From Streptomyces cahuitamycinicus (GTDB taxonomy: Bacteria; Actinomycetota; Actinomycetes; Streptomycetales; Streptomycetaceae), in contig NZ_POUC01000035.1 in the NCBI RefSeq assembly GCF_002891435.1, forward strand, positions 1 through 33,914: a DNA stretch of 33,914 nucleotides. Direction: 5' to 3'. The notes under the pieces were generated by a model. The model was given only the letters and a program-made list of their open reading frames with translations, made no database searches and had not been told where the DNA came from. The number at the start of each line of letters is the position of its first letter. Position 1 is the first letter of the stretch. A program made the translations under genes and the position numbers. Of the stretch, positions 26,631 to 33,914 are shown one piece after another.

Positions 26631-27155
26631 ATGGCAGAGTTCACGGTCAACGCCCATCGCTTCGACCCGTACAAGAACTTCAAGTTCCTGGTCCTGTGGG
26701 ACGGTCGGACGGTCGCCGGCATCAGCAAGATCAGTCCGCTGAAGCGGACCACGGAGGTCGTCAAGCACCGGCACGGGGGTGACCCCTCCTCCCCGCGCAA
26801 GTCGCCGGGCCGCTCCGAGTTCGAGGGCGTCACCCTGGAACGCGGCGTCACGCACGACCCCGAGTTCGACCGCTGGGCCAACAAGGTCTGGCAGGTCGGC
26901 GCGGGCCTCGGCTCGGAGGTGTCCCTGGCGGACTTCCGCAAGGACATCGTGATCCAGGTCCTCAACGAGGCCGGGCAGGTCGCCGTCTCGCACAAGCTGT
27001 ACCGGACCTGGCCGAGCGAGTACCAGGTCCTCGGCGAACTGGACGCCAACGCCAACGCGGTCGCCATCCAGTCCCTGAAGCTCGAATGCGAGGGCTGGGA
27101 GCGGGACTACGAGGTGCCCGAGCCGGAGGAGCCCTCGTTCCTCAACCCGGCGTAG
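26631..27155 (+). CDS. Contractile injection system inner tube protein
   Basis: A 174-residue T4 gp19-like tube protein that stacks as hexamers inside the sheath. The opening NAHRFDPYKNFKFLVLWDGR, the AGISKISPLKRTTEVV strand pair and the ending LNEAGQVAVSHKLYRTWPSE followed by ALDANANAVAIQSLKLECEG-like core strands are typical. It lies 33 bases after the sheath gene, the usual sheath-tube order. The Glu/Pro tail (VPEPEEPSFLNPA) is an actinobacterial feature. Confidence 0.95.
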   Translation: MAEFTVNAHRFDPYKNFKFLVLWDGRTVAGISKISPLKRTTEVVKHRHGGDPSSPRKSPGRSEFEGVTLERGVTHDPEFDRWANKVWQVGAGLGSEVSLADFRKDIVIQVLNEAGQVAVSHKLYRTWPSEYQVLGELDANANAVAIQSLKLECEGWERDYEVPEPEEPSFLNPA

Positions 27156-27210
27156 GCGCTCCGCCGGGAAGCGCCGCGGTGGGTTCGTGGTTCGTCACCG
27201 GGTTCGTCGT

Positions 27211-27236
27211 GGCTTGTCGCGCAGTTCCCCGCGCCC
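27211..27236. repeat. Half-copy of a widespread Streptomyces intergenic palindromic sequence
   Basis: In the 128-base gap between the tube and baseplate-chaperone genes, the stretch GGCTTGTCGCGCAGTTCCCC plus the following GCGCCC matches, from memory, one arm of a short palindromic element found many times in Streptomyces genomes. The other arm is not present here. A genome-wide count would confirm it. Confidence 0.45.
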
Positions 27237-27283
27237 TTTTGGGCACGTACTGAACCCGCTGAGACACAGGCACTGGGGGAGGC

Positions 27284-28018
27284 ATGGCCATCACACAGGC
27301 GGCCGAGTTCCTGGCCACCTGGGAGACCGGGCTGGCCCAGGCTCCGGCCGGGCGCGCGCTGCTGCTGCACCGGGCCGCCCGGCCGGACCTGGGCGGCGAC
27401 CAGCAGGCGCTGCTGACGCTGCCGGTCGGGGAGCGCGAGGCGGACCTGTTCGCCCTGCGCCAGGCCCTGTTCGGCGAGCGGATGCAGGTGCGCCTGGACT
27501 GTCGGGCGTGCGGCGCGGACATGGAGTTCGAGCTGGACGCCGGGGAGTTCGCCCGCACCCTGGCCGACCGGGGCGATCCGCTGGTGCGGGTCGCCGAGGA
27601 CGGCTGGGAGGTCGAGTTCCGGGTGCCCGGCGTCGCCGACCTGACGGCGGCGGCCCGGGACGCCGACCCGCGCCGAGCCCTGCTGGCCCGCTGCCTCGTC
27701 ACCGCCGTACGCGACGGACAGCCCGTGTCAGCGGACACGCTGCCCGTCGCCGTACAGCGGCGGATCGCCGAGGCGGCCCAGGCGGCCGATCCAGGCGGCG
27801 ACGTCGCGCTCACCATCGCCTGCCCCGAATGCGGGGAGGGCACCCGGGCCGAGCTGGACATCGCCTCCTACCTGTGGGCCGAACTGGACGCCTGGGCCCG
27901 GGACCTCCTGCTCGACGTCCATCTGCTCGCCACCGCGTACGGCTGGAGCGAGCCGGAGATCCTGGCGCTCAGTCCGCTGCGGCGCCGTTACTACCTGGAG
28001 CTATGTGCGGATGTCTGA
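27284..28018 (+). CDS. Baseplate assembly chaperone-like protein with two zinc-ribbon pairs
   Basis: A 244-residue protein of the eCIS cluster. The start is ATG 27284 behind GGGGGAGG. Cys pairs CRACG (about residue 73) and CPECG (about residue 184) probably bind one zinc. The C-terminus (LLLDVHLLATAYGWSEPEIL, then ALSPLRRRYYLELC) matches the T4-type baseplate hub assembly chaperone/baseplate protein family found after the tube gene in many contractile systems. It likely helps fold or load hub or spike components. Its 3' end overlaps the next gene by 14 bases. Confidence 0.75.
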   Translation: MAITQAAEFLATWETGLAQAPAGRALLLHRAARPDLGGDQQALLTLPVGEREADLFALRQALFGERMQVRLDCRACGADMEFELDAGEFARTLADRGDPLVRVAEDGWEVEFRVPGVADLTAAARDADPRRALLARCLVTAVRDGQPVSADTLPVAVQRRIAEAAQAADPGGDVALTIACPECGEGTRAELDIASYLWAELDAWARDLLLDVHLLATAYGWSEPEILALSPLRRRYYLELCADV

Positions 28019-28763
28019 GTCCACCGCTGGGGGCCGGCCGGAGCCCGACTTCCTCGACCGGCTGCTCGCCCGGCACGCGGCGCCCGCCGTGCAGCGTCCC
28101 GGCGTGGTGCGGGTACGGCCGCGACTGGCCGGTCCGTTCGAACGCGTCGAGGCGGTGAAGGCCGCCGCACCGGACCCGGACGGCACCGAACCGCTGTGGC
28201 CCGTCGCCGCCCCGGCCGCCGTCGCCCGGCCGGACAGGGCACGCCCGACGGGTCGCGAGGTCGTCCGTACGGAACGGGAGCGGACGGTCGTACGGACCGA
28301 GCAGGCCACGGCATCCGTCGAACCCGCACCTCGTCCGGCGCGGCCGACCGGATCCGAAGGGCCGCTGCTGCGTCCCGTCACACCGACGGGCCCCGTACTG
28401 CGGCCGGTCCCCGACACCGCGCGCCGGGCGCCGGGCCGGGGCCGTACGGAGCCGGCGGCCCTCACGAACGCGGCGTCCGTGCCGACCCCCCCTGGAGCGG
28501 ACGCCGCTCCCCGCGCCGCCGTGTCCGCCCCGCTGCTCCCCAGCGCGGCGGACACGGCGGCCGCACGGGATGCCGTCCGGCAGGCGGCGGCCCGGCGCCC
28601 CGGCCGCCAGACCGAGCAGGTGGTTCAGGTGCAGATCGGGCGGCTGGAGGTCACGGCGGGCGGGACGCCTCAGGGCGGAGGCGGCGGGCCCCGGCCACGG
28701 GACGCCGAACGCCCCCGGGCCGCGGTGAGCCTGGCGGACTACCTGGCCAGGGGGCGCGAGTGA
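28005..28763 (+). CDS. Pro/Arg/Ala-rich eCIS-linked protein
   Basis: A 252-residue protein from GTG 28005 (ATG 28011 is possible), overlapping the upstream gene. Only the ends look ordered: EPDFLDRLLARHAAPAVQRP near the N-terminus and QVVQVQIGRLEVTAGGTPQ, then AAVSLADYLARGRE at the C-terminus. The middle of about 150 residues is proline-, arginine- and alanine-rich and probably disordered. The closing motif is seen in proteins at this position of eCIS clusters, where the function is unknown. Its place between chaperone and cap genes suggests a structural or scaffolding role. Confidence 0.7.
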   Translation: MRMSESTAGGRPEPDFLDRLLARHAAPAVQRPGVVRVRPRLAGPFERVEAVKAAAPDPDGTEPLWPVAAPAAVARPDRARPTGREVVRTERERTVVRTEQATASVEPAPRPARPTGSEGPLLRPVTPTGPVLRPVPDTARRAPGRGRTEPAALTNAASVPTPPGADAAPRAAVSAPLLPSAADTAAARDAVRQAAARRPGRQTEQVVQVQIGRLEVTAGGTPQGGGGGPRPRDAERPRAAVSLADYLARGRE

Positions 28764-28832
28764 GCGCCGACCGGCACGCAGATGTACGACGAGAAGCACC
28801 AGGACGCGGAGAGGGACCGAGGAACTGACGCC

Positions 28833-29765
28833 ATGAGCAACGCACTTGCCCTCGCCCACGTCACCCAGGCCCTCGCCCTGCTGATCGAGGACAACCTTCC
28901 GCCGGACATCGATATCGCGGTGAAGGTCGAGCCGCGCAAGCCGCCGGCGGACCCGCCTCTCGAGCCGACCATCACCGTGTTCCTGTACCAGGTCACGCCC
29001 AACACCTCGCAGCGCAACAACGACCTGCCGACCCGGGCGTCCGACGGGACGCTCGTCCGGCGGCCGGCCGCCGCGCTCGACCTGCACTACCTGATCAGCG
29101 CGTACGGCGAGGAGGCGGAGCTGGTCGGGCAGCGTCTGATCGGCTCCGTGGTGCGCACCCTGCACGAGATACCCGTACTCCCCAAGGACATCATCGAACT
29201 CGCCGGTCATCGGCCGCACTTGGGCGGGAGCGACCTGGCCGGGGCGGTGCAGCGGGTGCGGTTCACCCCGACCGCGATGGACGTCGACGAGACGTCCAAG
29301 CTGTGGGGGATGCTCCACCAGACGCCGTACACGCTGTCGGTCGTCTACCAGGCCGTACTGGTCCTCATCGACGGGCGGGGGACGCCGGTTCCGGCGAAGC
29401 CGGTGGAGCGGCCGGAGGTACGGGTGCTGCCGTTCGGGGCGCCGGGCGCGCCGGAGCCGCCGGCTGTGGGGCAGCGGCCCGGGGTCGTTCCGGACGCGGG
29501 TGGCGGGGCGCCCTCGCAGGACGGTGCGAACTCTCCCTCGCAGGACGGTGCGAGTTCTCCCTCGCGGGGGACCGCGGAGTCTTCTGACGTGCCTGCGAAG
29601 GCCGTCGCCAGGGCGGCGGCGAAAGCGCCGGCGAAGGCGGCTCGGGGCCGCAAGCCGGCACAGCCGGCCAGGGCCGTGAAGAAGACGTCCGCCAAGTCGG
29701 CCAAGTCCGCGCAGGTCCGGCCGGCGGCGGAGAACACGGACGGCGACGAGGACACGGAGAACTGA
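28833..29765 (+). CDS. DUF4255 (Pvc16-like) cap/terminator protein with a histone-like tail
   Basis: A 310-residue protein that probably caps the sheath-tube at its distal end. The Pvc16 N-terminal domain (about 1-190) is clear: ALAHVTQALALLIEDNLPPD, then TITVFLYQVTPNTSQRNND, ALDLHYLISAYGEEAELVGQ, LWGMLHQTPYTLSVVYQAVL. I preferred ATG 28833, with an AGGA upstream, over the open frame's earlier start. After it come two short SPSQDGA-type repeats and a lysine/alanine-rich tail (VARAAAKAPAKAARGRKPAQ, then VKKTSAKSAKSA), resembling histone H1-like basic tails, before an acidic end. Such a tail is not needed for capping and might bind nucleic acid or envelope polymers; this is inference. The AAA+ ATPase follows five bases later. 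Confidence 0.88.
   Translation: MSNALALAHVTQALALLIEDNLPPDIDIAVKVEPRKPPADPPLEPTITVFLYQVTPNTSQRNNDLPTRASDGTLVRRPAAALDLHYLISAYGEEAELVGQRLIGSVVRTLHEIPVLPKDIIELAGHRPHLGGSDLAGAVQRVRFTPTAMDVDETSKLWGMLHQTPYTLSVVYQAVLVLIDGRGTPVPAKPVERPEVRVLPFGAPGAPEPPAVGQRPGVVPDAGGGAPSQDGANSPSQDGASSPSRGTAESSDVPAKAVARAAAKAPAKAARGRKPAQPARAVKKTSAKSAKSAQVRPAAENTDGDEDTEN
29511..29558. repeat. Two 24-bp tandem units in the cap protein gene
   Basis: CCCTCGCAGGACGGTGCGAA occurs at 29511 and again, with small changes near its end, at 29535; a third partial copy starts at 29559. The units encode PSQDGANS, PSQDGASS and PSRG and lengthen the linker between the DUF4255 domain and the basic tail. Confidence 0.8.
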
Positions 29766-29770
29766 GGCAC

Positions 29771-32068
29771 ATGGGAGCGGCGGGGGCAGGTGAGGACATG
29801 GGAGCGCACGGTACGGCCGCGGCGGGGGCGACGGCTGCCGCCGCGGCGGGCGCCGGCACGACGCTGACGGCCGAGATCCGGCGTGTCCTGGCCCGCGTCG
29901 ACGCTCATGCGTGTCGGGCCGTGGGGGAGGAGCTCGGCGACGCGGCCCCGGGTCACGGCTCGGAGCAGGACTCCGGCGGTGCGGGTGTGGGGCGCGCCAC
30001 GGATCCAGGGTCCGGTGGCACAGCAGCGCGGCGCGCCTCGGAGGATTCCGTCGGCACCGCTGTGCAGGGCCCCGAAGGCACCGCTGTGCAGGCCCGCCCC
30101 GAGGGCACCGCTGTGCAGGGCCCCGAGGGCTCCGCCGCGCGGCATTCCCAGGGCACCGTTCCGCGGGACTCCGATGACACCACCGCGCGGGGCCGTGTCG
30201 GTACCTCGTCCGAGGGGCGCGGCGCCGCGCAGGCCCCCGTGCCCGAGGCCACGGCCGACGGCCCCGGTGTCGCCCCTCTCGACGCCCTTGTCACCTGCTT
30301 CGGGCTCACCGCCTTCGAGCGTGAACTCGTGCTGCTCACCGCCGCGCAGGAACTGGAGCCCACGACCGGCGCCCGCTGTGCCGCCGCGAGTGGTGATCCG
30401 GAGCGGGCGTACCCGACCTTCTCGCTCGCCCTGGCCGCCCTGGACGAACCGCACTGGAGCGCGCTGCCCCCCGTGTCGCCGCTGCGTCGCTGGCGGATCG
30501 TGGAGCTGGACGACGAGTCGCGGCTGACGACCTCCCGGCTCCGGCTCGACGAGCGCATCCTGCACTTCCTGCTCGGCTCGCCCTACCTGGACGCCCGGCT
30601 GCACGGCCAGGTGCGCCGCACACCGGTGCCCGACCGGCTGCCACCGTCGTACGACCTGGCCGCGAGCGGGGTCGCGGCCGGCTGGACGGACGGCGCCCGC
30701 CCCGACGCGCCGTTGCTCGTCGAACTGGTCGGCGGCGACCTGCGCAGCCGTGCCGACATCGCGGCCGCCGCGGCCGCGCGTGCCGGGCTCGGGCTGTACG
30801 CGCTGAGCGCCGAGGACATCCCCGTCGACCCCGCGGAGCGAGACCGGTTCGCCCGGCTGTGGCAGCGGGAGGCGATCCTGCTGCCCGCCGCGCTGCTCGT
30901 GGAGTTCGGCGAGCCGGACCGGGAGCAGCAGGCGGCCACGGAGGCGTTCCTGGCCGGGGCCGCCGTGCCGGTCGTCGTGTCGAGCGCCGACCCGCGCCGG
31001 ACGGACCACCCGCACGGCACCCGGGTGAGCGTGCCGCGTCTGGACGACGAGGAGCAACTCGCTCTGTGGTCGGACGCGTTCAGCGACGTCGCCGATCTGG
31101 AGGACAACGAACTGCGGTCCCTGATCGCCCAGTTCCAGCTGCCGCCGCACGTCGTACGGTCCGCCGCCGCGACCGTACGCCGTGAACTGCCCCACGAGGA
31201 CGAGCTCGACGCCGCGGGCCTGGCCTGGCGGGTCGGCATGGACGAGGCCCGGGTCGGCATGGACGAACTCGGCCGTCGTATCGAACCGCAGGCCGGCTGG
31301 AACGACCTCGTGCTGCACGAGCGCCAGACCAGCGTGCTGCGGGAGATCGTCGCGCATGTGCGCCGACGCGCCGTGGTCCACCAGGAGTGGGGCTTCGCGG
31401 CGACCCTGCGCCGCGGCCTCGGCGTCACCGCGCTCTTCGCGGGCGGCTCCGGCACCGGGAAGACCCTGGCCGCCGAGGTGATGGCGAAGGAACTCGGCCT
31501 CGACCTGTTCGTCGTCGACCTCTCACAGGTCGTCAGCAAATACATCGGCGAGACCGAGAAGAACCTCCGCCGTGTCTTCGATGCTGCCGAACGCGGCGGC
31601 GCGCTCCTCCTCTTCGACGAGGCCGACGCCCTGTTCGGCAAGCGCAGCGAGGTCAAGGACAGCCACGACCGGTACGCGAACCTCGAGGTCAGCTACCTGC
31701 TGATGCGGATGGAGGCCTACCGCGGCCTCGCCATCCTCACCACCAACATGAAGAAGGCGCTGGACAACGCCTTCCTGCGGCGCATTCGCTTCGTCGTCGA
31801 CTTCCCCTTCCCGGCCGAGCACGAACGGGCCGAGATCTGGCGCCGCGTACTGCCGCCGCAGGCCCCGGTGAAGGACATCGACCCACAACTGCTCGCGCAG
31901 CTCACCGTGGCGGGCGGCTCGATCCGCAACATTGCCCTGTCCGGCGCGTTCCTCGCCGCCGAGGAGGGCGAGGCGCTCCAGATGCGGCACATGCTCGCGG
32001 GGGCCCGCACCGAATACCTCAAGCTGGAACGCTCCTTGACGCCGACGGAGGTCCGCGGATGGGTGTGA
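29771..32068 (+). CDS. eCIS AAA+ ATPase (Afp15/Pvc15-like)
   Basis: A 765-residue ATPase required for particle assembly or stability in related systems, possibly by loading cargo or remodelling assembly intermediates. The first 170 residues are low-complexity, with 8-9-residue repeats (GTAVQGPE). A helical region (about 175-520) without clear enzymatic motifs follows. The C-terminal AAA+ module has Walker A GGSGTGKT (558-565), Walker B LLLFDEADALFG (Asp616, Glu617), the sensor I region AILTTNMKKALDNAF and arginine-finger-like FLRRIRFVVDFP. The start is ATG 29771 or ATG 29798. The following gene overlaps its end by ten bases. Its order next to the DUF4255 gene is the standard one for eCIS. Confidence 0.93.
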   Translation: MGAAGAGEDMGAHGTAAAGATAAAAAGAGTTLTAEIRRVLARVDAHACRAVGEELGDAAPGHGSEQDSGGAGVGRATDPGSGGTAARRASEDSVGTAVQGPEGTAVQARPEGTAVQGPEGSAARHSQGTVPRDSDDTTARGRVGTSSEGRGAAQAPVPEATADGPGVAPLDALVTCFGLTAFERELVLLTAAQELEPTTGARCAAASGDPERAYPTFSLALAALDEPHWSALPPVSPLRRWRIVELDDESRLTTSRLRLDERILHFLLGSPYLDARLHGQVRRTPVPDRLPPSYDLAASGVAAGWTDGARPDAPLLVELVGGDLRSRADIAAAAAARAGLGLYALSAEDIPVDPAERDRFARLWQREAILLPAALLVEFGEPDREQQAATEAFLAGAAVPVVVSSADPRRTDHPHGTRVSVPRLDDEEQLALWSDAFSDVADLEDNELRSLIAQFQLPPHVVRSAAATVRRELPHEDELDAAGLAWRVGMDEARVGMDELGRRIEPQAGWNDLVLHERQTSVLREIVAHVRRRAVVHQEWGFAATLRRGLGVTALFAGGSGTGKTLAAEVMAKELGLDLFVVDLSQVVSKYIGETEKNLRRVFDAAERGGALLLFDEADALFGKRSEVKDSHDRYANLEVSYLLMRMEAYRGLAILTTNMKKALDNAFLRRIRFVVDFPFPAEHERAEIWRRVLPPQAPVKDIDPQLLAQLTVAGGSIRNIALSGAFLAAEEGEALQMRHMLAGARTEYLKLERSLTPTEVRGWV
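30053..30127. repeat. 24/27/24-bp tandem repeat in the ATPase gene
   Basis: Three consecutive units beginning GGCACCGCTGTGCAGG lie at 30053, 30077 and 30104, encoding GTAVQGPE, GTAVQARPE and GTAVQGPE. A decayed fourth unit (GSAARHSQ) follows. They lie in the disordered N-terminal linker, where copy number could vary between strains. Confidence 0.85.
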
Positions 32069-32397
32069 CGCCCAAGGGTGTGACGCAGACCGGTGGAACG
32101 CAGACCGGTGGGACGCCGGTTGATAGGACACCGACGCCGCGCGAGATCCGCGTGGAAATAGGCGAGCTGGTCCTCGACGGCTTCCGCGCCGACCCCGACC
32201 GGGTGTCGGCCGCCTTCGAACATGAACTGACCCGGCTGGTCCGCGAGCGCGGCGTGCCCGCCGACGGCCCCTGGACGGCCGACGTCCTGTCCGGACTACC
32301 GCCGCTGCCCGCCGGCCTGTCCGCACGCCGCCTGGGGCAGGAACTGGCGCGCGCCGTGCACGAGGGCCTGTGCGGCCGTGGGGAGGTGACGTCGTGA
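32059..32397 (+). CDS. Small eCIS-linked protein
   Basis: A 112-residue protein starting inside the ATPase gene (ATG 32059, ten-base overlap) and ending in a GTGA overlap with the next gene. After a Thr/Gly-rich start with short repeats (VTQTGGTQTGGTPV), residues about 27-110 form a helical domain: REIRVEIGELVLDGFRADPD, FEHELTRLVRERGVPADG, SARRLGQELARAVHEGLCG. I know no function, but comparable short proteins occur between the ATPase and DUF4157 genes of other eCIS clusters. A chaperone for the DUF4157 protein is one possibility. Confidence 0.75.
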   Translation: MGVTPKGVTQTGGTQTGGTPVDRTPTPREIRVEIGELVLDGFRADPDRVSAAFEHELTRLVRERGVPADGPWTADVLSGLPPLPAGLSARRLGQELARAVHEGLCGRGEVTS

Positions 32398-33914
32398 GCA
32401 ACTCCCCGACCCAGGACAGCCGTTCCGAGCAGTCCGCCGAGCAGCGCCGCCGCAAGCGCAAGGAGCGGACGGCCAAGTCCCGCGCCCCCGAGCCGAAGGA
32501 CATCGTCAGCGGCGCCGGCCAGCCGCTCGACCCCGGCGTACGACGCGAGCTGGAGGAGCGCCTCGGGCACGACCTGAGCCGCGTACGCCTGCACACCGGC
32601 CGGGACGCCGGTCAGCTGGCGGGCCTGCTCGGCGCGGACGCGGTCGCCGTCGGCCAGGACATCTTCTTCGGCGAGGGGACGTACCGGCCGGGCACGGACG
32701 AGGGCCGCCGCCTGCTCGCCCACGAACTCCTGCACACCGTCCAGAACCCGCACGGCCTCGGTACCCTGCGTGCCGGGCGCGACCTGGGCGCGGTGAGCCT
32801 GCCGCAGCAGGCCATCGAGCGGGAGGCCGAGTCGGCAGCCCAGGACCTGGTACGGGACACCGAACCCGGGCCGGACTCGGCCGCGGACCTCGACCAGGCG
32901 CAGGCCACCCCCGGCTGGCTCCGCTACGCGACCGTCGACGCCGACCGCCGCCGCATGGAGCAACTGGACCCCGCCACCCTCGTCGACCGGCTCGCCAACG
33001 GTCTCCTGCGTTCCCTGCGCGGCGACCCGGAGGACAGGTCGGGGCGCGTACGGATCCAACTGGCCCGCATGGCGCCCGAGGTGCAGGACATCGTCCTGGA
33101 CCGGCTGGAACTGCGGCTGCCCGCGTCTGTCGTAGACCGGCTGCTGGAGGGCGTGGAGGAGACGGAACGGGCAGGGCCGCTGCCGATGGATGCCGCGGCG
33201 GCTCCGCTCGCTGTCCCCGACGCGGCGGACGAGATCGAGGAGGAACGCGCCCGCGAGGACTCCGAGGCGGAGCGTGCCCCGGAACAGGGCGAACGGCCGA
33301 ACGAGCCCGGCAAACCAGGCGGGAAACCGCACGACGGCCGGCCCGGGCCCGGCGGGAGCCGGGAAGAGGACGCCGCGGACCAAGGCGACGGATCCGCCTC
33401 CGGCGACGCCGGCCAGGAGAGCGCTCAGGGCGGCGCCGGCTCGGCCGGGCGGCAGCAGGAGGGCGCGAAGGACGAGCAGGAGCGCGCCCAGGACCAGCAG
33501 GAGGACAAGGACGCCTCCGGCCGGGACGCCGAGAAGGACGCCGCCGACGAACGCGAGGACGCCTCGGACACCGAACGCGCCCAGCAGGACCAGGACAGGC
33601 AGGACGAGCGCGACGCCGAGGAGGACGCGGGCGGCCCCGAGGATGAGGCCGCCCAGGAGCCCGAGAAGCAGGCCGGCGAGCAGGAACGGCGCGAGGAAGA
33701 GGGCGCGGCCGAGGCAACCCGCCGGCAGGCCCCCGCCCCTGGCGCTGTCGACCGCAGCGGCGCCGAGCCCGGCGAGAAGTCCCGGACCGGCGGTGACACC
33801 GGAGCGGCCCGTGCGGTGGGCGATCCGGAGAACGAACAGGACGCGGACGACGAGCCGTTGGGACTGGACGAGGAGTCCCAGCAGGACGATACGGAGCGGG
33901 AGGCGGGGGAGGCC
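32394..33914 (+). CDS. DUF4157 metalloprotease-like eCIS protein, 3' partial
   Basis: The reading frame from GTG 32394 is open to the window end (507 codons, no stop), so the gene continues outside. After a basic start (QRRRKRKERTAKSR), the DUF4157 domain (about 38-120) is clear: GQPLDPGVRRELEERLGHDL, RVRLHTGRDAGQLAGLLGAD, then GTYRPGTDEGRRLLAHELLH with the zinc-protease motif HELLH. A helical domain occupies about 180-262. From about 270 onward the chain is extremely rich in Glu, Asp, Lys, Gln and Ala, predicting a long charged coiled or disordered region. DUF4157 proteins are a hallmark of eCIS loci and often carry toxin or cargo domains at the C-terminus; any such domain would lie beyond this window. 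GTGA overlap with the small gene upstream indicates coupling. Confidence 0.88.
   Translation, partial: MSNSPTQDSRSEQSAEQRRRKRKERTAKSRAPEPKDIVSGAGQPLDPGVRRELEERLGHDLSRVRLHTGRDAGQLAGLLGADAVAVGQDIFFGEGTYRPGTDEGRRLLAHELLHTVQNPHGLGTLRAGRDLGAVSLPQQAIEREAESAAQDLVRDTEPGPDSAADLDQAQATPGWLRYATVDADRRRMEQLDPATLVDRLANGLLRSLRGDPEDRSGRVRIQLARMAPEVQDIVLDRLELRLPASVVDRLLEGVEETERAGPLPMDAAAAPLAVPDAADEIEEERAREDSEAERAPEQGERPNEPGKPGGKPHDGRPGPGGSREEDAADQGDGSASGDAGQESAQGGAGSAGRQQEGAKDEQERAQDQQEDKDASGRDAEKDAADEREDASDTERAQQDQDRQDERDAEEDAGGPEDEAAQEPEKQAGEQERREEEGAAEATRRQAPAPGAVDRSGAEPGEKSRTGGDTGAARAVGDPENEQDADDEPLGLDEESQQDDTEREAGEA

Noticed and set aside
24552..26993. An 813-codon minus-strand frame opposite the sheath and tube genes
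   Set aside because: Antisense shadow of two unmistakable structural genes.

Overview
The window is very G+C-rich, with many GTG starts, third-position G/C bias and long spurious antisense open frames. Gene content (CHAT/TPR proteins, CATRA proteins, a GAF-type regulator beside an aldehyde dehydrogenase, and an actinobacterial contractile injection system) points to Streptomyces or a close relative. The first 14 bases match the end of the Tn5/Nextera mosaic-end adapter, so position 1 is almost certainly a contig edge carrying untrimmed adapter.

Left backbone and graveyard (1-4.9 kb): the C-terminal part of a hybrid sensor kinase (REC-REC-HPt) and a membrane diguanylate cyclase are followed by a stretch of gene debris. 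The debris comprises the last codons of an aldehyde dehydrogenase, a histidine kinase cut off after its HisKA domain and joined to the C-terminal TOBE end of an ABC-transporter ATPase, a QsdR-like TetR regulator, and a broken small basic protein.

Conflict island (about 4.9-19.9 kb): two imperfect direct repeats (4925-4991 and 19872-19939) bracket a block that looks devoted to immunity or cell death. On the minus strand are a CATRA-associated protein, a CATRA protein whose 3' end is fused out of frame to a Pycsar-like nucleotide cyclase, and a Pycsar-type membrane effector. A divergent CHAT gene next to them has been reduced to its two ends. On the plus strand, from an A+T-rich promoter region, runs a seven-gene, tightly spaced operon: a dynamin-like GTPase, a second P-loop GTPase with a four-base overlap, a tail-anchored membrane protein, an unrecognised beta/alpha protein, a TPR-CHAT caspase-like protease interrupted by one extra base, a 111-residue protein, and an intact TPR-CHAT protease. 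The layout suggests that GTPases sense a trigger and license CHAT proteases. It resembles the GTPase-centred conflict systems predicted computationally, but this gene combination is not one I can match to a characterised system. It is the best candidate here for an undescribed system.

Right backbone (20-24.2 kb): an aldehyde dehydrogenase, its likely GAF-domain regulator, and two conserved-hypothetical-type genes. The divergent interval holds a perfect palindrome and a long-loop inverted repeat.

Contractile injection system (24.7 kb to the end): sheath, tube, zinc-ribbon baseplate chaperone-like protein, proline/arginine-rich protein, DUF4255 cap protein, AAA+ ATPase, a small protein, and a DUF4157 metalloprotease-like protein running off the window. 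This is the early part of a Streptomyces eCIS cluster; spike, baseplate and remaining genes should lie beyond 33914. Both the island and the eCIS are plausible cell-death or defence machinery.
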